NCBI RefSeq assembly: GCF_002368415.1
Contig: NZ_AP018290.1
Span: 4,477,614 to 4,541,613, forward strand
Length of the DNA: 64,000 nt
Origin: Calothrix sp. NIES-4105
GTDB taxonomy: Bacteria; Cyanobacteriota; Cyanobacteriia; Cyanobacteriales; Nostocaceae
Direction: 5' to 3'
Shown here piece after piece: positions 17,527 through 26,442 of this stretch. The notes beneath the pieces were generated by a model. It did not search any database. It worked only from the letters and a program-made list of their open reading frames with translations, and was not told the origin of the DNA. Within the stretch, counting starts at the first letter, position 1; every line of letters begins with the position of its first letter. Position numbers and translations under genes: made by a program.

Positions 17527-17739
17527 CTAATAACCAATAAAGTGCAATACATCGCGTAATACACTATATCCTGCCAAATCCCAAAGCAAGTAAGCAAGGA
17601 ATCCAATCATTGCCAAGCGACCATTCCACAACTCAGCTTGAGGATTTATACCGAAGATAAATGCGTTGCGGTCTACGCCGTTATATGCTTTTGCTACTGC
17701 TGGTAAATCACTTGAAGGACGAGTTTCACGAGTTTCCAT
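17527..17739 (-). CDS. high-light-inducible protein (Hli), copy 2 of 4
   Basis: A 70-residue Hli protein starting METRETRPSSDLPAVAKAYN, with the same chlorophyll-binding helix (ELWNGRLAMIGF) as its neighbours. I start it at 17739; a longer reading to 17805 would add 22 residues not shared by the other copies. It differs from copies 3 and 4 at a few positions (KAYN for KEYN, FIFGINP for FLFGFNP). Probably induced by strong light together with the other copies. Confidence 0.92.
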   Translation of the reverse strand: METRETRPSSDLPAVAKAYNGVDRNAFIFGINPQAELWNGRLAMIGFLAYLLWDLAGYSVLRDVLHFIGY

Positions 17740-17807
17740 TTTATTTCTCCAATAATTAGTAAGTTGAGTGGAGCGTAACTCACTGGAATGCACCTTCAAG
17801 GGCAATG

Positions 17808-17832
17808 GTAAGGTGGGCAGTGCCCACCCTAC
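17808..17832. repeat. palindrome GGTGGGCAGTGCCCACC
   Basis: First of four copies of a GTAAGGTGGGCA-TGCCCACC palindrome in the window (others at 25070, 33720 and 40856). It lies between hli copies 2 and 3. Confidence 0.7.
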
Positions 17833-17960
17833 GCAAAAATAAGCATTACAAGCTCTTTACATTCTCAATAAGTTTGTGGTGCAAGATGTCAGGTAAGCAG
17901 AACCCGACATAAATACCTAATAATTGTTGGGTTGGGTTCCAGAACCCAACCTACAATTTA

Positions 17961-18173
17961 TTAGTAACCGATGAAGTGCAATACGTCGCGTAGTACGCTG
18001 TAACCTGCCAAATCCCAAAGCAGGTAAGCAAGGAATCCAATCATTGCCAAGCGACCATTCCACAATTCAGCTTGAGGATTAAAACCGAAAAGAAAAGCGT
18101 TGCGGTCTACTCCGTTGTATTCTTTAGCTACTGCTGGTAAATCACTTGAAGGGCGGGTTTCACGAGTTTCCAT
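17961..18173 (-). CDS. high-light-inducible protein (Hli), copy 3 of 4
   Basis: A 70-residue Hli protein. Its amino-acid sequence is identical to copy 4 although the DNA differs at many silent positions. The chlorophyll-binding helix ELWNGRLAMIGFLAYLLWD is intact. The gap to copy 2 (about 220 bases) is filled with palindromic repeats, so the array may be cut into several transcripts or processed. Confidence 0.92.
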   Translation of the reverse strand: METRETRPSSDLPAVAKEYNGVDRNAFLFGFNPQAELWNGRLAMIGFLAYLLWDLAGYSVLRDVLHFIGY

Positions 18174-18238
18174 TTTCTTTCTCCAATGTTTGGTAATAGG
18201 TGATAGGGTAATAGGTAATAACTAGCAGTTAATAAATA

Positions 18239-18451
18239 TTAGTAACCAATGAAGTGTAATACATCACGCAATACACTATAACCTGCTAAGTCCCAAAGCA
18301 AATAAGCAAGAAATCCAATCATTGCCAAGCGACCATTCCACAACTCGGCTTGAGGATTGAAACCGAAAAGAAAAGCGTTGCGGTCTACTCCGTTATATTC
18401 TTTAGCTACCGCTGGTAAATCACTTGAAGGACGAGTTTCACGAGTTTCCAT
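18239..18451 (-). CDS. high-light-inducible protein (Hli), copy 4 of 4, promoter-proximal
   Basis: The first gene of the leftward hli array, 70 residues, identical in protein to copy 3. Upstream at 18670-18687 is an HLR1 direct repeat that binds the light-stress regulator RpaB in cyanobacteria. With the other copies it probably forms dimers or hetero-complexes in the thylakoid membrane. Confidence 0.92.
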   Translation of the reverse strand: METRETRPSSDLPAVAKEYNGVDRNAFLFGFNPQAELWNGRLAMIGFLAYLLWDLAGYSVLRDVLHFIGY

Positions 18452-18942
18452 TTTTGTTTCCCCTAAATTTTATTTTTTAGCCCAACTTTTAGTCTAATTT
18501 TTAGCTTTATTAGTTGGCTGTTGTTTGTTTGTCTCTTGTTTTTAATTTAACTGCTAAAAAACTAATTTGTTTCCGTCTTTCGACACAACATACACGCACT
18601 TCTTATGGACGATTATTTTCAATAGTATTTACGTGGAAATATCCATCCCCAGGAAGTGAAAAAAAACAAATTGTAACGAAATGTAACGAATGTCACATTT
18701 GGTTGGAATAATCGCTCGATTTGATACGCAGGCGCCTGTTTGACTGAAGAATGGCGCCAACCTACTCAAGATAAGAACATTTCTATCTAACGCTGGAGGT
18801 AGAGTTCAAACTAGCGAGAGATGCTCAAAAAGGGTTGCATAGCGGATTCTATTACTTAAGAGTTGGGTAAACCATAGTTACAATAATTTTCCCTTATGTA
18901 ATTTTATTGCCGCTGATTTAAGGATTAGAGGAAACAAATACA
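18452..18942. other. divergent promoter region, hli array and repeat membrane protein
   Basis: About 490 bases with no convincing gene. It contains the HLR1 site (18670-18687) and two GGCGCC palindromes (18731, 18752). A leftward -10-like TAAATACTATTG region lies at about 18625-18640, some 35 bases beyond the HLR1 repeat. A weak 65-codon reading frame at 18514-18711 crosses the HLR1 site and is taken as chance. Confidence 0.5.
18670..18687 (-). promoter_or_regulatory. HLR1 motif (RpaB-binding site) upstream of hli array
   Basis: On the minus strand GTTACATT-TC-GTTACAAT is a perfect match to the HLR1 consensus of two (G/T)TTACA(T/A)(T/A) octamers separated by two bases. RpaB binding to HLR1 controls hli and photosystem genes in response to light. 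It points toward the hli genes 219 bases away. Confidence 0.85.
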
Positions 18943-21900
18943 ATGTTTGATAATCTAGATATAAAACTGTTGAGTATTAATCCACTGTTGTGGTTTATGC
19001 AGGTAACACCAGTAGACACTTCACAAATCTCACCAGCGCAGGCATCGGTAGTTACAGCAGGCCCCCGGTTTTTTGTGGCTTTAGTCGCTGGTGTTATTCT
19101 GGCTTTTGCAATTCAGCTAGTTTTAACAAATTTATCTGTTGCCGCAGGTATTTCCTATTTAGGACGTTCTTCAGATTCAGACTCCAACTCTAATGAGCAT
19201 CACGAAGCAGGTAGTTTCGGCGGTACAATCAATAAAATTGGTACTGCGGTTGGTATCTGGACTTTAGTTACCGTTACGATTGCATTGGCAATTGCGTCAT
19301 TTCTTGCGGTCAAACTCAGTTTATTGCTTGTCAGTCCAGGTTTAGGCGCCATATTGGGATTAGTAATTTGGGGTGCCTACTTTTTACTATTAGTATGGGT
19401 GAGTTCAACTACGGTAGGTTCTTTAATCGGTAATGTCGTCAATACCGCAACATCAGGACTGCAAGCAATTATGGGTACTGCTACTGCGGCATTAGGCGCC
19501 AAAGCAGTAAATAATCAAGTTGTCGCAACAGCAGAAGCAGCGGCAGCAGCAGTTCGCAGAGAATTTGGTAGCGCTGTTGACCCCCAAGGCATTCGGGATA
19601 ATATTGAAGATTATCTGGAAATGCTTCGTCCCCCTGAATTAGATTTGAGTAAAATTAGAGGCGAGTTTGAAAAGTTACTCAACGACCCACAATTAAAGTC
19701 TATTGCAGGTAGTGCCGACCTTCGTAATATTGACCGCGATAAGTTTATTAGTTTAGTTAGCGACCGCACTGACCTTTCCAAACGTGATGCTAATCGCATT
19801 GCGGACACATTATATGGAGTATGGCAGCAAGTCGTTAATCAACAACCTCAACAAAAAGACCGTTTGGGTGAATTAGTTGATTACCTTAAGTCGTTACCGC
19901 CGGGACAAACTAGAACTGATGAACTCAACGCTAAGTTAGAAGCTTTAATCGCAGAAACACGTTCGGCGAAACAATCTGATGATAAAGCTGCGAAAGAAGC
20001 TACTCCTGGTCCAATACAAAGAACATTACAACAAGGAATTTCGACTCTATCAGGTATCGTACTAGGGCGTACAGATTTATCTGAGTTCGATGTCGAAAAA
20101 ATCATCGGCACCTTGAGCCAAGCCAAAGATAAAGTTACCAACCAAGCAGATAAACTGGGTATACCAACACCTTCTCAACCTTATAGCCCAATTCGCGCGG
20201 ATGTTGAAAACTATTTGCTTAACACCTACGCATGGCAGTTAAAGAACGAAAAAATCGCTCAAGAATTCCGCGACGTTATATATGACGCTTCTGCTGACCC
20301 AGCAAAAGTACGTCAAGAATTAGAAAGTCTTGGACGAAACGACTTTATTAATACTCTTGAACAGCGTGGACTGTTGACCCAAAGCGAAATTCATCGTATT
20401 GCTGACCAACTCGAAACGGTTCGTCAACAAGTTTTGCTTGACGTTAAAGTAGCTGAAGAGCGGGAAATAGTTCTTGACTTGCAGCGTCGAGTAGAAAGTT
20501 ATTTGCTAGTCACTCCCAAAGACAACTTTACACCCGAAAATATCGAGAGGGACTTTAAGCCCATACTCGAAGACAAAAACGCTGATTACGAAACGCTATC
20601 GCGACGGTTGGCAGCATTTGACCGTCAGCAATTACGCGATGTTTTACTCGAACGGAATGATATTCAGCCGCGCGAAGCTGACTATATTATTGAGGAATTA
20701 GAAAAACAGCGTGAAAAAGCTTTAATCGAGTCGAAAGGACTGGCAGAACAAGCTAAGTACCAAGCTGAAACTTTGTGGTTGAACTTAGAAGCGTACTTGC
20801 GAAATACGGGTAAATCTGAACTAAACCCTGATGCCATCCGCGCAGACCTCAAAAAGTTACTCGATGACCCATCTGCTGGTGTTTCTGCGATTCAAGCACG
20901 TTTATCTCGATTTGACCGCGATACTCTCGTGCAATTGCTCGCGCAACGTCAAGATATGAGCGAAACTGAAGCGAATCAAATTCTTAATACAGTTTCCGAG
21001 TCGTGGAATAGTGTTAAAAGGGCGCCGTCAGTAATAGCCGATAAAGCTAAAGAGCAAGTCGATAAAGCTAAAGAGCAAGTCGATAACGTAACAACCACAC
21101 TGACAGATTACCTGCGGAACACAGGCAAAGACGAATTAAATCCCGAAGGTATACAGCGCGATTTAAACAAGCTATTCCAAAACCCACAAGAAGGTGTTAT
21201 AGCTTTACGTAATCGTTTGTCTAAAGTTGATAGAGATACCCTTGTAAAATTACTGTCACAGCGACGTGATTTGAGCGAGGAGCAAGTTAACCAAGTTATC
21301 GACTCAGTACAAACTTCGATTCGTGACATTGTAGGCGCCCCACGTCGAATTGCCACTCGTACACAGCAACGTGTAGAAACCTTCCAAGCTTACCTGCAAG
21401 AGTATTTGCGCCAAACAGGTAAAGAAGAACTTAATCCAGAAGGTATCAAACGCGACTTAAACTTACTGCTGCACGACCCACGAGTAGGAGTAGAAAATAT
21501 ATCCGACCGTCTCTCGCACTTTGACCGTGACACTATAGTAGCGCTGCTTAAAATTCGCGAAGATATTACAGATAGCGAAGCAGAACAAATTGCCGATAAT
21601 ATTGTTTCGGTACGCGACCAGTTTGTCGAGCAAGTACGTGGTATTCAACGACGAATTCAAGACGCTATCGATGGAGTTTTTGCACAAATTCGCAACTACT
21701 TAAATTCGCTTGACCGTCCAGAATTAAATTACGATAGCATCAAGCGCGATGTTCGCAAGTTGTTTGATGATCCCCAAGCTGGATTCGATGCTTTAAAAGA
21801 CCGTTTGCAATCGTTCGACCGCGATACTTTGGTCGCAGTTCTCAGTTCCCGCGAGGACATCTCTGCTGATGATGTCAACCGAATTCTCGACCAAGTAGAA

Positions 21901-22110
21901 CGCGCGCGCAACAACGTTTTACAACGTGCAGAACGTATTCAACATGAAGCACAACGACGCATAGAAGACGTTAAACGTCAAGCGCAACGCCAAGCTGAAG
22001 AAACCCGTAAAGCTGCAGCAAATGCCGCTTGGTGGTTATTCCTAACAGCAGTTGTCTCGGCTATATTCGCAGCAATTGCCGGTGCAGTCGCAGCTAGAAC
22101 AGGACTTTAG
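18943..22110 (+). CDS. large repeat-containing membrane protein of unknown function
   Basis: A 1055-residue protein. Hydrophobic spans cluster at the N-terminus (about 40-70, 100-190) and one sits at the C-terminus (about 1030-1050). Between them a domain of roughly 90-100 residues repeats about seven times, recognisable by YLRNTGKxELNPEGIxRDL, a DDP or NDP, xxRLSxFDRDTLVxLL and xRxDISExExxxI. A 21-base direct duplication (about 21043-21084) encodes KAKEQVD twice. Ends in the membrane with a long helical middle suggest a tether or scaffold. Divergent from the hli genes. I know no function for this family. Confidence 0.75.
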   Translation: MFDNLDIKLLSINPLLWFMQVTPVDTSQISPAQASVVTAGPRFFVALVAGVILAFAIQLVLTNLSVAAGISYLGRSSDSDSNSNEHHEAGSFGGTINKIGTAVGIWTLVTVTIALAIASFLAVKLSLLLVSPGLGAILGLVIWGAYFLLLVWVSSTTVGSLIGNVVNTATSGLQAIMGTATAALGAKAVNNQVVATAEAAAAAVRREFGSAVDPQGIRDNIEDYLEMLRPPELDLSKIRGEFEKLLNDPQLKSIAGSADLRNIDRDKFISLVSDRTDLSKRDANRIADTLYGVWQQVVNQQPQQKDRLGELVDYLKSLPPGQTRTDELNAKLEALIAETRSAKQSDDKAAKEATPGPIQRTLQQGISTLSGIVLGRTDLSEFDVEKIIGTLSQAKDKVTNQADKLGIPTPSQPYSPIRADVENYLLNTYAWQLKNEKIAQEFRDVIYDASADPAKVRQELESLGRNDFINTLEQRGLLTQSEIHRIADQLETVRQQVLLDVKVAEEREIVLDLQRRVESYLLVTPKDNFTPENIERDFKPILEDKNADYETLSRRLAAFDRQQLRDVLLERNDIQPREADYIIEELEKQREKALIESKGLAEQAKYQAETLWLNLEAYLRNTGKSELNPDAIRADLKKLLDDPSAGVSAIQARLSRFDRDTLVQLLAQRQDMSETEANQILNTVSESWNSVKRAPSVIADKAKEQVDKAKEQVDNVTTTLTDYLRNTGKDELNPEGIQRDLNKLFQNPQEGVIALRNRLSKVDRDTLVKLLSQRRDLSEEQVNQVIDSVQTSIRDIVGAPRRIATRTQQRVETFQAYLQEYLRQTGKEELNPEGIKRDLNLLLHDPRVGVENISDRLSHFDRDTIVALLKIREDITDSEAEQIADNIVSVRDQFVEQVRGIQRRIQDAIDGVFAQIRNYLNSLDRPELNYDSIKRDVRKLFDDPQAGFDALKDRLQSFDRDTLVAVLSSREDISADDVNRILDQVERARNNVLQRAERIQHEAQRRIEDVKRQAQRQAEETRKAAANAAWWLFLTAVVSAIFAAIAGAVAARTGL

Positions 22111-22150
22111 TAGCACTGACTACTTTTTTCTCCGCTTAATCAATAAAAGC

Positions 22151-22188
22151 AGCCTCCCATCTAGTCTTGATTAGGGAGGCTTTTTATT
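22151..22188 (+). terminator. rho-independent terminator
   Basis: AGCCTCCC, a 15-base loop and GGGAGGCT followed by TTTTATTT end the transcript of the repeat membrane protein. Its position also argues against the upstream start (22167) of the next gene, which would lie inside the hairpin. Confidence 0.88.
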
Positions 22189-22268
22189 TCCACGTAGTGC
22201 CAGAAACTAATTTACAATCAAGTTCGTTATTATTTTTAGATGCTTCAAGTTCGTATTCACTAAAATCT

Positions 22269-23126
22269 ATGAAAAGTATAAATAAAACTATTTCCCGCGC
22301 GTTACGTAAAGCTTCAATATTAATTGCCGTATCACCGTTATTGATTACACCGTTATTTTCTAACAAGGCTTGGGCACAATCAACTAACCCTGACTTATAC
22401 ATCCAGCAACTAGGTAATCCTTCACAAAGTCAGCAAGCACTCAAATCATTAGTTAGTATAGGTAAACCCGCAGTAAAGGCTTTAATTTCCGCACTCCAGC
22501 ACCAAAACCCTGAAGTGCGCGCAGCTTCTGCTACTGCATTAGCTCAAATTGGTAATGATGCGGCGCCTGCTTTACCTGCATTATCAAGGGCATTACAAGA
22601 CAAAGACCCAAAAGTTCGTAGTGCCGCTGTGGAAGCTTTCGGCAGTATTGGCAGACGCGCGATGGTTCCTTACTTAGTTGCTAATTTAAAACACGAAAAT
22701 GCTTCTGTACGTTATAATGCGGCACACGGCTTGACTCGTCTTGGTAATTATGCTGAAAGCGCCGTACCAACTTTGACTGATACTTTAAAAGATACAGAAA
22801 CTTGGGTTAGATTAACAGCAGCGACAGCGTTAGGTAATATTGGAGTACGCGCGCTTTCATCACTACCCGCTTTAGTAACAAGCATGGAAGACAAAGATAT
22901 ATCGGTACGACATAGTGCTGCGTATGCTTTAGGTAGTATCGGTACAAATGCACAAGAAACTGTAAACAAAGTATCTACCAAAGACTTAGATACAATGATT
23001 TTACACTTGGAAAAAGGTTTAAAAGTAGCTGTAAAACCAAACCTAGAATTTAGAGAGCAAGCAGTCTCATCGCTTCGCACTCCTCTCAATGCTTTAAAAC
23101 AAGAACGTAACAAGCGTAGAATTTAA
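22269..23126 (+). CDS. exported HEAT-repeat protein
   Basis: A 285-residue protein. A signal peptide (ISRALRKASILIAVSPLLIT ... KAWAQ) puts it in the periplasm or lumen. The rest is a run of about five HEAT-type helical pairs (VKALISALQHQNPEVRAASA, LSRALQDKDPKVRSAAVEAF, LKDTETWVRLTAATALGNIG). HEAT repeats of this spacing act as protein-binding scaffolds or occur in phycobilin lyases, though an exported one is unlikely to be a lyase. I start at 22269 because the earlier ATG lies in a terminator and spoils the signal peptide. Confidence 0.82.
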   Translation: MKSINKTISRALRKASILIAVSPLLITPLFSNKAWAQSTNPDLYIQQLGNPSQSQQALKSLVSIGKPAVKALISALQHQNPEVRAASATALAQIGNDAAPALPALSRALQDKDPKVRSAAVEAFGSIGRRAMVPYLVANLKHENASVRYNAAHGLTRLGNYAESAVPTLTDTLKDTETWVRLTAATALGNIGVRALSSLPALVTSMEDKDISVRHSAAYALGSIGTNAQETVNKVSTKDLDTMILHLEKGLKVAVKPNLEFREQAVSSLRTPLNALKQERNKRRI

Positions 23127-23132
23127 ATGTAA

Positions 23133-23152
23133 AGACGTGATATATCGCGTCT
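23133..23152. repeat. palindrome AGACGTGATATATCGCGTCT
   Basis: One mismatch from a perfect palindrome and nearly identical to the copy at 1640-1659. It lies just after the HEAT-repeat gene. Confidence 0.65.
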
Positions 23153-23239
23153 CTACACTAAAAATCTTTCTCTAGGATGTAGTAAAGCAAATAATTTAAT
23201 CGTTTATTTGAAATAGGAGTATATATAGAAATAAGTAAA

Positions 23240-23428
23240 ATGAATAAAACAACACTATCGATTGTAATATCTATCTTTTTACTACTGTTTATTTTCTCGC
23301 CGTTTGCTGCATTTTCAGGGTTGTTACTTGTATTATTCTTTTCAGTAATATATTCGCTCTTTGCGAATATATTTCAAGCATTGCTAGGAAAGAATACCGA
23401 TAACCCAAATTCAAATACAGCGCCTTAA
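23240..23428 (+). CDS. 62-residue hydrophobic membrane protein
   Basis: MNKTTLSIVISIFLLLFIFS opens a protein that is almost wholly hydrophobic to about residue 50, room for two spans, then a polar tail GKNTDNPNSNTAP. AGGAG occurs about 20 bases upstream. Length, composition and stop position near a repeat are compatible with a small membrane gene. No family recognised and no functional hint from neighbours. Confidence 0.5.
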   Translation: MNKTTLSIVISIFLLLFIFSPFAAFSGLLLVLFFSVIYSLFANIFQALLGKNTDNPNSNTAP

Positions 23429-23474
23429 TTGTAGGTTGGGTTGAGGACTGAAACCCAACCCAACCCCTTACCAA

Positions 23475-24881
23475 TTAAACGTTTACTGCCGGACGATTAT
23501 TAGCTACTGAGTAATCATCTTTATTTTTAACAGGTGTTGGCGCCATTTCATGACCTGTAATTAATCTTGCACCTCGGTTGTGGGTGATGTAATTCCATCC
23601 CCACTGCATCATCACAACTAATTTATTATTGAATTCAATCAAGAAATATACATGCACAAATAACCAGAACACCCAAGCAAGGAAACCAGTGAGTTTCATA
23701 AAGCCTAAATCGACAACCGCGCGATTTCGACCAATCACTGCTAAACTACCGTGGTCTTTATATTTAAACGCTGCTGGTTGTTTTCCAGCTAATCGCGCTT
23801 TAATTAGCGATGCAACATACTCACCTGCTTGCATTGCTACAGGCGCCACTCCAGGTAATGGTTTATTATTTTGATGCGAGTAATTTGCTAAGTCACCAAT
23901 TACAAATATATTTGGATAACCTTTAACGCTAAAATCTGGTTCTACTACAATACGTCCTGCACGGTCACATTCAACCGAAGTCGCTTCTGCAAGAGTCTTA
24001 CCTAATGGTGAGGCTTTTACACCTGCTGCCCATAATACCGTTTTTGCTGGTATTTGCTCGATATTATCACCGCTTTTAATTGTGACTATATTATTTTCTA
24101 TGTTTGTCACCATAGTGCTAGTGCGTACAGTGACACCTAATTGCTTTAATGATGCAGCCGCTTGTTGTGATAACGAAGGTGCGAACGGTGGTAAAACTCG
24201 GTCTAAACCTTCTAAAAGTACTATCTGCGCTTCAGATGTATCTATATTGCGAAAGTCTTCCTTCATTGTATGGTAAGCAATTTCTGCAATGGCGCCTGCT
24301 AATTCCACTCCAGTCGGACCACCACCTACAACCACAAACGTTAACAAAGCACGTCTAACTTCTGGGTCGGTTTCTTTTTCTGCTGCTTCAAACGCACTAA
24401 ATATACGGCGCCGCATTTGAATTGCATCTTCAACCGTTTTTAAACCAGGTGCATGTTCTTCCCACTCATCCTTACCAAAATACGAATGTTTTGCACCCGT
24501 TGCCAAAATTAACGAGTCGTAACTTATTACCTCATCACCCATGAAGACTTTTTGTCCTTGCGGGTCAATACTCGTAACTTCACCTAGCAACACTTTAGTA
24601 TTTTTGCTTTTATTCAATACCGCGCGTAATGGTGATGAAATATCCGCAGGTGATACCGTACCTGTAGCAACCTGATACAACAGCGGTTGAAAAAGGTGAA
24701 AATTGCGCTTATCGATGAGCGTAACTTGAACATTATTTGCACGGCTTAACGCTTTCGCTGCGTACAACCCTCCGAAACCCCCCCCTACAATAACAACATT
24801 CTTTAGACTTGGCGCCGGAGTTTCCCCTGCTATAAATAGCGTTTGGTTTAATGGTGGCTGGTTATCGACTGCATCTACCAT
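23475..24881 (-). CDS. ndb: type-2 NAD(P)H dehydrogenase (Ndb)
   Basis: A 468-residue flavoprotein. The FAD-binding fold begins VVIVGGGFGGLYAAKAL, followed by the NDH-2 hallmark NFHLFQPLLYQVATGTVSP. The NAD(P)H-binding fold is VVVGGGPTGVELAGAIAE, and the second FAD block NIFVIGDLA. Near the C-terminus LAWVFWLFVHVYFLIEF is hydrophobic and fits membrane association. NDH-2 oxidises NAD(P)H and reduces plastoquinone without pumping protons; in cyanobacteria it is thought to sense redox state. The paralogue (NdbA, B or C) cannot be told from sequence alone. Confidence 0.9.
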   Translation of the reverse strand: MVDAVDNQPPLNQTLFIAGETPAPSLKNVVIVGGGFGGLYAAKALSRANNVQVTLIDKRNFHLFQPLLYQVATGTVSPADISSPLRAVLNKSKNTKVLLGEVTSIDPQGQKVFMGDEVISYDSLILATGAKHSYFGKDEWEEHAPGLKTVEDAIQMRRRIFSAFEAAEKETDPEVRRALLTFVVVGGGPTGVELAGAIAEIAYHTMKEDFRNIDTSEAQIVLLEGLDRVLPPFAPSLSQQAAASLKQLGVTVRTSTMVTNIENNIVTIKSGDNIEQIPAKTVLWAAGVKASPLGKTLAEATSVECDRAGRIVVEPDFSVKGYPNIFVIGDLANYSHQNNKPLPGVAPVAMQAGEYVASLIKARLAGKQPAAFKYKDHGSLAVIGRNRAVVDLGFMKLTGFLAWVFWLFVHVYFLIEFNNKLVVMMQWGWNYITHNRGARLITGHEMAPTPVKNKDDYSVANNRPAVNV

Positions 24882-25069
24882 ATAAAAGTTTTCCTAATTT
24901 TGACATTCCTGTCACTATTCTTAACAAATTTTAACTAATTCGTCGTGAGAGTTATTGTCTATTTTTTACATATAAAGTTTTGTTAAAGTGATAAATTTTG
25001 CGCTTTATACGTATTTAATTATACACAGTAGCCTCTTGTGGGGTGGGCATCCTTGCCCGCCCTAATAAA

Positions 25070-25094
25070 GTAAGGTGGGCAATGCCCACCATAC
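25070..25094. repeat. palindrome GGTGGGCAATGCCCACC
   Basis: Second of four copies. GTAAGGTGGGCA faces TGCCCACCATAC. Confidence 0.7.
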
Positions 25095-25100
25095 GAATAA

Positions 25101-25128
25101 GGACAGGCGAGGACGCCTATCCCACAAG
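25101..25128. repeat. GGCGAGGACGCC-family palindrome
   Basis: GGACAGGCGAGGACGCCTAT followed by CCCACAAG, closely matching 167-194. Confidence 0.6.
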
Positions 25129-25194
25129 ATATCCCACAAGATATTCCACAAGATATTTCCACAAAATATGCAACAAGGGTTTTGTTATGGAATG

Positions 25195-26442
25195 TTAATT
25201 TTTAACAAGCTGAATTATGCCCCATTGACCGTTGGTTAGCCAGTTTGTATCGGTTGGCGCCACTCTTTGAATGATTTCTGGTTTGATGCCAGCCGCAACT
25301 TCAGATTTTAGAGTACGTAGTGCGAGCATCGGCGCCGGGAAATAGGAGATGATATCGTTGATGTTAGTAGTGTAGTCCCAGTGTCTATCACCGAGTAATC
25401 GACGGTAATTTGCATCACCTTTAATGATAATCAAATTACTAAGAGCTAAATCATCCCTAACTCTATGAGGCATTTCCCAAAAGGGTAAGGGTGATGTCCA
25501 AAAATAATCGCTGCTTAAAGTTAGTTTTCCACAGGACAAGTATTCTTGTAAACGGTTTGCCAAAAATGTGACATCCTGATTATTGGAATTTGCAAAAAAA
25601 TCAATTGTTTGATGTACATCCTCAATCATGGCATCAGATACAAAAGTCGGATGTGGTTTAAGATGTAATTTAATTTGCGTACCGCTACTTAATAGAAAAT
25701 CAACTAAACACAAGTCACAAACTAGTTCAAACCCAGCATTATCAATAACAAAATCAATGCGTCCTTGCTGGCTGCGGTTGATTAAACTAATTACATCGGC
25801 AGTATCATTGACTAATATATGCGCTTGCTGAGTTTCGATATCAAATTGACTGCGGTCTGTCTCGAACGCTGACCATAAACTTAAATCAACACGATTGCCC
25901 CATAAGGCAAAATATAGTAAACCCAATAATGCATCATCTTTTGGATTATCCAACCAGCTATTAACTTGATGGCATAGCGTAGCAATAGAGTCAAAACCAG
26001 TTTCCAAACCCTGACGCTTTTGGAGTGCGAACGGGTCGATACCTTGTCCTGAACCTGGAGAAAAATAGCCAGTGATATTTAAAATCAAACGGTAAAAATA
26101 AGTTTCCACGAAAAACCAAGGAATATCAACCCAACGTTGTCCAAGATAAGGTTGAAGATATTTATTCCATTCAGCAATATCGGCACCTGTGTCATCTACC
26201 AAAGGTTGTATATATCCCGTTGGTAAATCAGTCGCTAGTTTTTCTAAGTTATCATTAACCGTAGTAGAAAAAGAATTTTCGCTCGATACGCGACGTGCAA
26301 TAGCAGGCATTCGTTGCGTAACAGTATACTCTGTAAAAGAACCAACTTCGGCGCCGACAAGAGGTGATGGCAGAGGTAGTTTAGGAAGTAATGTAGTCAC
26401 AAGTTGCCCAAATATATTTTTCCACCTATATATATATAACAA
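25195..26442 (-). CDS. ARMT1-like / DUF89 domain protein
   Basis: A 415-residue protein of the metal-dependent DUF89 family, whose members are damage-control phosphatases or, in eukaryotes, the protein methyltransferase-like ARMT1. The block FVIDNAGFELVCDL (about residue 232) holds the family's Asp, Asn and Glu metal ligands, LKPHPTFVSD follows, and IIIKGDANYRRLLGDRHW is the C-terminal family motif. Expected reaction: hydrolysis of phosphorylated, damaged sugars or metabolites. The start is a TTG; a GTG at about 26400 is an alternative. Confidence 0.82.
   Translation of the reverse strand: MLYIYRWKNIFGQLVTTLLPKLPLPSPLVGAEVGSFTEYTVTQRMPAIARRVSSENSFSTTVNDNLEKLATDLPTGYIQPLVDDTGADIAEWNKYLQPYLGQRWVDIPWFFVETYFYRLILNITGYFSPGSGQGIDPFALQKRQGLETGFDSIATLCHQVNSWLDNPKDDALLGLLYFALWGNRVDLSLWSAFETDRSQFDIETQQAHILVNDTADVISLINRSQQGRIDFVIDNAGFELVCDLCLVDFLLSSGTQIKLHLKPHPTFVSDAMIEDVHQTIDFFANSNNQDVTFLANRLQEYLSCGKLTLSSDYFWTSPLPFWEMPHRVRDDLALSNLIIIKGDANYRRLLGDRHWDYTTNINDIISYFPAPMLALRTLKSEVAAGIKPEIIQRVAPTDTNWLTNGQWGIIQLVKN

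Larger units (their letters stand above)
24882..25194. other. intergenic region with three palindromic repeats
   Basis: About 310 bases between two leftward genes. It carries a GTGGGGTGGGC-GCCCGCCC block at 25038-25062, the GGTGGGCAATGCCCACC palindrome at 25070-25094, and the GGCGAGGACGCC block at 25101-25128 followed by several CCACAAGATAT units. No gene seen; it should contain the ndb promoter. Confidence 0.6.

Noticed and set aside
18514-18711. 65-codon frame in the hli promoter region
   Set aside because: It spans the HLR1 site and has no family features or ribosome site.
22167-22268. Longer start for the HEAT-repeat protein
   Set aside because: It begins inside a strong terminator and would bury the signal peptide.
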